Source: Spirochaetaceae bacterium | Lineage (GTDB): Bacteria > Spirochaetota > Spirochaetia > DSM-27196 > SLAA01 | Direction: 5' to 3' | Length of the DNA stretch: 33,790 nt | Assembly: GCA_003552985.1 (NCBI GenBank) | Contig: PUPD01000147.1 | Span: 1 to 33,790 of the forward strand | Shown: piece after piece, positions 27,258-33,790 of the stretch | How the letters are laid out: every line of letters starts with the position of its first letter | How positions within the stretch are numbered: position 1 is the stretch's first letter | Notes under the pieces: model-generated | Told to the model about the DNA's origin: nothing | What the model saw: only the letters and a program-made list of their open reading frames with translations | Database searches by the model: none | Translations under genes and position numbers: made by a program

Positions 27258-27529
27258 CAGTGGGCGGCCTGCGTGCCGGGTAGGGGCATGCTGGGGTCCT
27301 GTTGGCGTATGGGGGGTGACAGACTCAGCCCGGGCTGAGATATGCAGGTTAGGCCCCGCGGCCCCATCCCGGCCCGGCGCGCGCCGGGGCTCGGCGTGCC
27401 TCGGAATGCTAACAACGCGTATGCCAACCTATGTTAACTTTGACGCAAAATTCCGACGGTTTCTGGCGTGCGAAAATCCCGCGTCCGTGGCTGCGGTGCC
27501 CCGTGCCCCATCGAAGCCCTGCGCGTTCC

Positions 27530-27558
27530 TTCACGAACTGGGAGGAATGCGCTACACT
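27530..27558 (+). promoter_or_regulatory. probable ahcY-metK promoter
   Basis: TTCACG (27530-27535) and TACACT (27553-27558) are 17 bp apart. The leader would be about 20 nt, with AAGGAG ahead of the ATG at 27585. A small inverted repeat GCGCT/AGCGC (27550-27554, 27565-27569) overlaps the -10 and touches the ribosome-binding site. It starts 64 bp downstream of element B. Confidence 0.5.
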
Positions 27559-27584
27559 ACGGCAGCGCAAGGAGAGGCAGACCG

Positions 27585-29168
<1,584 letters not shown>

Positions 29169-29183
29169 AGCTTAGGAGACCAC

Positions 29184-30347
29184 ATGGATAAACGACGATT
29201 CCTTTTTACCTCAGAATCTGTGAGCGAGGGACACCCGGACAAGATCTGCGATCAGATCTCAGACGCAGTGCTCGACGCCTGCCTCAACGACGACCCCGAG
29301 TCGCACGTTGCCTGCGAGGCGTTCACCACCACCGGCATGGTGCTGGTAGGCGGCGAGATAACCACCAGCACGTACGTAGATATCCAGGAGGTCGCGCGCG
29401 GTGTTGCCAAGCGCATCGGGTATACCGATCCGTCCTACGGGCTGGACTACGAGAGCATGAGCGTGATGAACGCCATTCACTCGCAGAGTCCGGACATCAA
29501 CCAGGGCGTCTCGGGTAAAGGGTTGTACGAGGGCGAGCAGGGCGCCGGTGACCAGGGGATGATGTTCGGGTTTGCCTGCGACGAAACCCCCGAGCTGATG
29601 CCGGCGCCGATCATGTATGCGCACAAACTCCTGTTGCGTGCAACCGAGTGCCGCAAGAACGGGCTGATTACCTGGATGCGGCCGGACTCGAAGAGCCAGG
29701 TGACGGTTGAATACGAGGACAACCGTCCGGCGCGCGTCCACACGGTTGTTCTCAGTCAGCAGCACGACGACAACGTCGGCTATGATGAGCTTCGCGAGAC
29801 CATCATAAAGAAGGTGATCAGGCCGGTGCTCGAGCCTACCGGGCTGCTCGATGACGACACGCAGTACTTCATCAACCCGACCGGCCGCTTCGTGATCGGC
29901 GGACCGCACGGCGACAGCGGGCTCACCGGGCGCAAGATTATCGTTGATACCTACGGCGGCATGGGCCGACACGGCGGTGGCGCGTTCTCAGGCAAGGACC
30001 CGACCAAGGTTGACCGGTCGGGAGCCTATATGGCGCGCTACGTGGCGAAGAATATCGTAGCGGCCGGCCTCGCGAAGCGCTGCGAGCTCGAGGTTTCGTA
30101 CGCGATTGGGGTGCCGTTCCCGATCTCGGTGACGGTTGATACCTTCGGTACCGCGGCGGTTCCGGAAACAGCGATTGAGGCGGCGGTGCAGAAGGTCTTC
30201 GACCTCACGCCGGCGGGGCTGATCCGCATGCTCGACCTCAAGAAGCCGATTTATCAGCAGACTGCCGCATATGGGCATTTCGGGCGAGATCATTTCAGCT
30301 GGGAAGCGGTCGACAAGGTCGACGAGCTGCAGCGCGAGATATCGTAA
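29184..30347 (+). CDS. metK: S-adenosylmethionine synthetase
   Basis: A 387-residue MetK, making SAM from methionine and ATP in the cytosol. Landmarks are [33 protein letters not shown] (methionine/ATP site), [19 protein letters not shown] and [18 protein letters not shown]. Length is normal. TAGGAG lies 6 nt upstream of the ATG. With ahcY it forms a methyl-cycle pair next to the gcv operon that supplies one-carbon units. After the stop codon a 6-bp stem CCGCCG/CGGCGG (30349-30354, 30363-30368) could be a weak attenuator. Confidence 0.98.
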   Translation: MDKRRFLFTSESVSEGHPDKICDQISDAVLDACLNDDPESHVACEAFTTTGMVLVGGEITTSTYVDIQEVARGVAKRIGYTDPSYGLDYESMSVMNAIHSQSPDINQGVSGKGLYEGEQGAGDQGMMFGFACDETPELMPAPIMYAHKLLLRATECRKNGLITWMRPDSKSQVTVEYEDNRPARVHTVVLSQQHDDNVGYDELRETIIKKVIRPVLEPTGLLDDDTQYFINPTGRFVIGGPHGDSGLTGRKIIVDTYGGMGRHGGGAFSGKDPTKVDRSGAYMARYVAKNIVAAGLAKRCELEVSYAIGVPFPISVTVDTFGTAAVPETAIEAAVQKVFDLTPAGLIRMLDLKKPIYQQTAAYGHFGRDHFSWEAVDKVDELQREIS

Positions 30348-30385
30348 TCCGCCGCGTGCGGCCGGCGGCCGAAGGACGATGCAGT

Positions 30386-31477
30386 ATGAAGATTCTGGTA
30401 ACCGGCACCGCCGGGTTCATTGGCTACCATCTCGCCGAGCGACTCTGTAGGCGCGGCGACGAGGTGGTGGGCGTCGACAATCTGAACGAGTATTACGACA
30501 TTCGGCTGAAGTACGCGCGGCTCGCCGAGAGCGGAATCTCGCCGGCGGCGGCCGAGATCCATGAAGCGATCACCACATCGGCGAAGTACCCCAACTATCG
30601 TTTCATCCGCATGGATCTGCAGCAACGCGACGGGCTGCACGAACTCTGCCGCAACGAGCGTTTTGACGCGGTGTGCAACTTAGCCGCGCAGGCCGGCGTT
30701 CGCTACAGCCTTACGAACCCCTACACCTATGTCGAGTCCAATATCGCCGGGTTCTTGAACGTGCTCGAGGCGTGCCGCGACTACACCATCAACAACCTCT
30801 GTTACGCCTCCACCTCGAGTGTCTACGGGTTGAATGCGGGCATGCCGTTTGCGACCACCGACACCGACGACCATCCGGTGAGCGTCTATGCCGCCACGAA
30901 AAAGGCGAATGAGCTCATGGCGCATACGTACAGCTACCTGTACGGGATACCCACCACGGGCCTTCGGTTTTTCACGGTGTACGGCCCGTGGGGCCGCCCG
31001 GACATGGCGCTGTTTCTCTTCACGCGCGCGATCCTCGCCGGGCGGCCCATCCAGATCTTCAACCACGGGAACATGAAGCGCGACTTCACCTACATCGACG
31101 ATATCGTCGAGGGCGTGGTGCGCGTGCTCGACAACCCCCAGGAGCCGACCGACGGCCCGCCGGACACGGAAACGCTCGAGTCGCTGGAAGATCTGGACCC
31201 CTCGTGGTCGCCGGCGCCCTACCGGGTGTACAATATCGGACATGGGGCACCGGTGAGTCTGCATGAGTTCATCGAGGCGCTGGAGGCCGAGCTGGGCATC
31301 CCGGCCGAGAAGGAGTACCTGCCGATGCAGCCGGGCGACGTGCCGGCAACCTGGGCCGATGTTGAGCCGCTCGAGCAAGACTTCGGCTACCGGCCCCGGA
31401 TCGAGGTGCCGGAGGGCATCCGCCGCTTCGTCAACTGGTACCGCACCTACGGCGCGCACATCCTCGGCTACAGCTGA
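30386..31477 (+). CDS. NAD-dependent sugar epimerase, probable UDP-glucuronate 4-epimerase
   Basis: A 363-residue extended short-chain dehydrogenase/epimerase. The NAD motif TGTAGFIG is at 6-13, the catalytic STSSVYG at 142-148 and YAATK with Y168 and K172. DNLNEYYDIRLKYARL after the second strand, and FFTVYGPWGRPDMALFLFTRAI, are typical of UDP-glucuronate 4-epimerases, which make UDP-galacturonate for surface polysaccharide. The start at 30386 is supported by GAAGGA 9 nt upstream and by the fold; the frame extends 10 codons further without support. No glycan genes are nearby, so the end product is unknown. A UDP-glucose epimerase is less likely. Confidence 0.88.
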   Translation: MKILVTGTAGFIGYHLAERLCRRGDEVVGVDNLNEYYDIRLKYARLAESGISPAAAEIHEAITTSAKYPNYRFIRMDLQQRDGLHELCRNERFDAVCNLAAQAGVRYSLTNPYTYVESNIAGFLNVLEACRDYTINNLCYASTSSVYGLNAGMPFATTDTDDHPVSVYAATKKANELMAHTYSYLYGIPTTGLRFFTVYGPWGRPDMALFLFTRAILAGRPIQIFNHGNMKRDFTYIDDIVEGVVRVLDNPQEPTDGPPDTETLESLEDLDPSWSPAPYRVYNIGHGAPVSLHEFIEALEAELGIPAEKEYLPMQPGDVPATWADVEPLEQDFGYRPRIEVPEGIRRFVNWYRTYGAHILGYS

Positions 31478-31537
31478 TCCGGGGGAGCTCGGCGCCCGAC
31501 CAGCGCCGGCCGCCGGTGCGCGCCCAGAGGGAGAACG

Positions 31538-32149
31538 ATGACGACGAAGGAACTTGAAGGACTGCTGTACGAGTTTTCCACACAGCCGATGAGCGCGGTG
31601 CAGATCCATGGGTTCTACACCGGGCTGTTGTCGGCGCCGGGGGATCCTGAGCCGATGGCCTGGATCGAGGAGATTCTGCGCGCCGACGGTGAGATGAAGG
31701 CTCCGCAGGGCGTTTTCAAGAGCGAGAAGAACGTCAAGCGGCTTCTGCACGCGATCATAGATAGTTACAACCCCGTGGCGGACTCAATCAGCGAGAACAA
31801 GGTGGAGCTGCCGTTTAGAAGCAAGGATCCCGGGCAGGACGACCGCTATCAGGCCTCGCGCTGGGCCGAGGCGTTCTGGCGCGGCTTCGTGCTTGCCGGC
31901 GGCGATATGTACGTGCGCGATGACGAGCAGGTGCGCCAGGCGCTGATCATACCGCTAGTCATCCGCGACCCCGAGGACGCGCTCTCGGAAATCGAGTTCG
32001 ACGAAGAGCCAAGCACGACCGAGATCGCCGATTTCGTCGCGCAGCAGATGCAGCAGCTACCGAAAGTGATCAGGTTTCTCGTAAGCCGCGCTCACGCGCG
32101 GCACCTGCAGGACCTGCAGGCCCGCCAGGACGACGACGAGGACGAATAG
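31538..32149 (+). CDS. UPF0149/YecA-YgfB-like protein
   Basis: A 203-residue, mostly helical, acidic protein. The patterns VQIHGFYTGLLSAPGDPEPMAWIEEIL and WAEAFWRGFVLAG match the YecA/YgfB family (UPF0149), whose function is poorly known. It lacks the SEC-C zinc domain seen at the end of some YecA proteins and instead ends in an acidic tail (DDDEDE). GAGGGAGAA precedes the ATG. It follows the epimerase by 60 nt and converges on the Omp85-like gene. Family assignment rests on two motifs only. Confidence 0.7.
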   Translation: MTTKELEGLLYEFSTQPMSAVQIHGFYTGLLSAPGDPEPMAWIEEILRADGEMKAPQGVFKSEKNVKRLLHAIIDSYNPVADSISENKVELPFRSKDPGQDDRYQASRWAEAFWRGFVLAGGDMYVRDDEQVRQALIIPLVIRDPEDALSEIEFDEEPSTTEIADFVAQQMQQLPKVIRFLVSRAHARHLQDLQARQDDDEDE

Positions 32150-32195
32150 CGGCGCGCGAGCTCCGCTGGCCGTGTGCCGCGCGCGGGGCGCAGGC

Positions 32196-33710
32196 TCAGT
32201 AGTGGTGATCGAGGCCGAAGAAGATGTCGGTGCGCCCGTCGCCACGCAGCTGCCCGTCGTCGGCAACCTTTTCGAGGTCCCAGCCGATGGAGCCGCGAAT
32301 GTAGAAGGCCCGAGTCGGGAGCGGGAACAAAAACAGCTCGAAACCTCCGCCGTAGCGCATGTCGTCCCAGCCGTCCTCACGCGAACCTGCTCGGCCTGTG
32401 TCCAGGAAAAAGTTCAGAATGACTTCACCGATCGGCCGCACACGGATTACGCTCACGCCGGCGTCCAGGTTGGTGTAGAACCCGTAATCGCCATCCAATA
32501 AGTCACGTCCGCCCCAGCGCTCGCGGATGCCGCGGACTTCGTCGGAGAACTCCTCGCTGTCGGCGATGTCTACGAAGGCTCCGGCGCGGCCCGAAAAACC
32601 GAACGCCGAGACAGTCTCATGCGCCTCAATTTCAGTTTCAAGGCGAATGCTTTCCCATCCTTCGCCGGCGCCTTTGTCGGCTGCCTGGTAGAAGTTGTAT
32701 TCGTAGATGTTACCGAGTGATACCTCGCGTCCACGACGGAAGTTGCCGATCCAATCCACTCTGCCGGCTGACAAGCGCTGGCGAAAGCGCGCATCAGGAC
32801 CACGCTCACCGCGGTCCAACGGGGCGGCGATGCTGATACCGTCAAAGCGATATCGTTGGCGCACTCGCCAGTCCGGCCGATAGGTGATTGTGCCGAACGC
32901 CGGAAGCGTCCAGGGCGTGTTCACGCGTGTGGATAGCTGAACTGCGGACTGCAGCAAGTGCCCGTCCGGGTCGGCGGGGTCGAAGTAGGTGTAGCTCTGT
33001 CTGCCGCCGAGCGTCCAGTCAAGACCGAACAACCACGGAAAGCTCCAATCAAGGCCGGTGACGATCTCCAGTTCGGACTCTTCGTCCTCCAGGTCCAGCT
33101 CGAGGTCAAGACCGATTAACCAGCGCCAGTCATAGCCATAGCGGTGAAACGGCCACGCGAGGTCCGCGCTGATGCCGATCTCACCGGCTGATAGATCGGT
33201 GATTCCGTCATCGCTCTCACGGTCAAAGTCAACCCCGAGGGTCTCCTGAGTTCCAAGGAAGTTGTAATCGCGCAGTCGAAGGCTGAGTAGCCAGCCGTCA
33301 TCGGTGCTGTATCTGAAGTACGGCAGCACTATGATGTTCCAGCTGTCACGCGTGCGTACCGTTACGTCGACGTCATAGACTCCCGGTTCAACTTCACTCA
33401 GCGCGTACTCCACCTGTGCTTCAGCCAGAGTGCGTTCATTCAGGAGGATTTGCTGTTGATCCGCCAGGAACGCTGCAAGCTGCTCCTCAGTGGTGAACAC
33501 TCGGCCCTCATAGAGGTCTTCCACGATTGCTTCAATCGCGAACTGACGGGAGAGCCCGGTAAGGTCGTACTCAATGGAAGCAATACGGTATTCCTGCGCG
33601 GGTGATTGGTCCGCATCTGTGGTATTCTGTGCGGCAGCCGGGGCAATGATGCCGAAGATGAATACCAATGAAAGCGTTGCCGCGATCACGGTGAAACGAT
33701 CAGTTCTCAC
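32196..33710 (-). CDS. Omp85/BamA-like outer-membrane beta-barrel protein
   Basis: A 504-residue protein: a signal peptide (hydrophobic VIAATLSLVFIFGIIAPAAAQ), one POTRA-like domain (about 35-125, YRIASIEYDLTGLSRQFAIE onward, with the Q-x-L-L-N-E-R pattern) and a barrel of alternating strands to the end. It ends in IFFGLDHHY, a C-terminal aromatic of the kind recognised by the BAM machinery. SLRLRDYNFLGTQETLG resembles the first barrel strands of Omp85 proteins. The start is taken as the GTG at 33710, because AAGGAG (33726-33721) lies 10 nt upstream and it gives a compact signal peptide; an ATG at 33758 would add 16 residues without a ribosome-binding site. BamA proper usually has five POTRAs, so this is a shorter relative of unknown role. 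Confidence 0.75.
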   Translation of the reverse strand: MRTDRFTVIAATLSLVFIFGIIAPAAAQNTTDADQSPAQEYRIASIEYDLTGLSRQFAIEAIVEDLYEGRVFTTEEQLAAFLADQQQILLNERTLAEAQVEYALSEVEPGVYDVDVTVRTRDSWNIIVLPYFRYSTDDGWLLSLRLRDYNFLGTQETLGVDFDRESDDGITDLSAGEIGISADLAWPFHRYGYDWRWLIGLDLELDLEDEESELEIVTGLDWSFPWLFGLDWTLGGRQSYTYFDPADPDGHLLQSAVQLSTRVNTPWTLPAFGTITYRPDWRVRQRYRFDGISIAAPLDRGERGPDARFRQRLSAGRVDWIGNFRRGREVSLGNIYEYNFYQAADKGAGEGWESIRLETEIEAHETVSAFGFSGRAGAFVDIADSEEFSDEVRGIRERWGGRDLLDGDYGFYTNLDAGVSVIRVRPIGEVILNFFLDTGRAGSREDGWDDMRYGGGFELFLFPLPTRAFYIRGSIGWDLEKVADDGQLRGDGRTDIFFGLDHHY

Positions 33711-33790
33711 GAGATTGAAACTCCTTCGCGATTGCGGAGTGACTTTGGGGAGCAGCATAATAGTATCTCAGTCATTGCGCAAGCTCATCC

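Larger units (their letters stand above)
26681..27466. repeat. element B: 786-bp element with 35-bp terminal inverted repeats
   Basis: The left end (26681-26715) and the right end (27466-27432, minus strand) are inverted repeats with one mismatch in 35 (CCGGAAACC against CCAGAAACC). Each contains GTCGGAATTTTGCGTC and ends in GTTAACA. A second GTTAAC-like site lies exactly 25 bp inward on each side: GTTAAC at 26734-26739, and GCTAAC, one base off, at 27408-27413. Weaker similarity continues outside (GGGA...TTTCGC on both sides). The interior holds four tandem arrays and no credible gene; periods of 16 and 20 bp would break any frame. It fills the gap between gcvPB and ahcY. The right end lies 118 bp before the ahcY start. 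Confidence 0.88.

Noticed and set aside
26891-27427. A 178-codon minus-strand open frame with a repeated LQDRPS peptide across element B
   Set aside because: It is produced by the 18-bp array. The adjoining 20-bp and 16-bp arrays are not multiples of three, no ribosome-binding site is present, and the protein resembles nothing. The plus-strand frame (RVDLEA repeats) fails for the same reasons.
27467-27584. SAH riboswitch before ahcY
   Set aside because: Only a 5-bp inverted repeat is visible, and the predicted leader is about 20 nt, too short for the known aptamer. A covariance search would settle it.

Overview
The window is about 34 kb of GC-rich bacterial chromosome around the replication and segregation core. 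Gene content and order (parAB with parS, gyrB-gyrA divergent from dnaA-dnaN-recF-dciA, then rpmH-rnpA-yidC-jag) place it beside the replication origin. A spirochaete, probably a free-living Spirochaetaceae member, is my best guess. It rests on the L34 sequence with its extended tail, the LysM membrane protein beside parB and the overall order. No rRNA or unique marker in the window proves it.

Layout. 1-1.5 kb: tRNA-Ser(UGA) with a strong promoter and a short AMP-forming acyl-CoA ligase, both on the minus strand. 1.5-2 kb: a palindromic repeat element (element A). 2-3.3 kb: the Mg2+ transporter MgtE. 3.3-6.9 kb: a minus-strand operon parA-parB-lysM protein-histone deacetylase-like protein. 7.0-7.2 kb: a decayed C-terminal scrap of an amino-acid ABC transporter ATPase. 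7.3-9.0 kb: adenosine deaminase, facing a YigZ/IMPACT gene flanked and overlapped by two parS sites. 9.0-13.4 kb: gyrB-gyrA (minus strand). 13.6-21.5 kb: dnaA, dnaN, recF, dciA, rpmH, rnpA, yidC and jag, all plus strand. 21.5-22.05 kb: a gene-free region with a strong stem-loop and several DnaA boxes, one perfect. 22.05-26.6 kb: the glycine cleavage operon gcvT-gcvH-gcvPA-gcvPB. 26.6-27.6 kb: a 1-kb gene-free region filled by element B. 27.6-30.3 kb: ahcY and metK. 30.4-33.7 kb: a UDP-glucuronate 4-epimerase-like gene, a UPF0149/YecA-like gene and, on the minus strand, an Omp85-like outer-membrane protein.

The genes fall into three blocks: replication and partition (gyrase, DnaA, clamp, RecF, DciA, ParABS), membrane and ribosome biogenesis (L34, RNase P protein, YidC, Jag), and one-carbon/methyl metabolism (glycine cleavage makes methylene-THF; SAH hydrolase and SAM synthetase run the methyl cycle; adenosine deaminase can remove the adenosine released by SAH hydrolase).

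The most unusual feature is a pair of repeat elements 25 kb apart. Element A (146 bp) and element B (786 bp) end in the same inverted sequence: a core containing ATTTTGCGT followed by two GTTAAC palindromes whose centres are exactly 25 bp apart in all four arms. The arms of B are 35-bp inverted repeats with a single mismatch. Between them lie four unrelated tandem arrays (periods 6, 16, 18 and 20 bp) and no credible gene. I know no named element with this structure.
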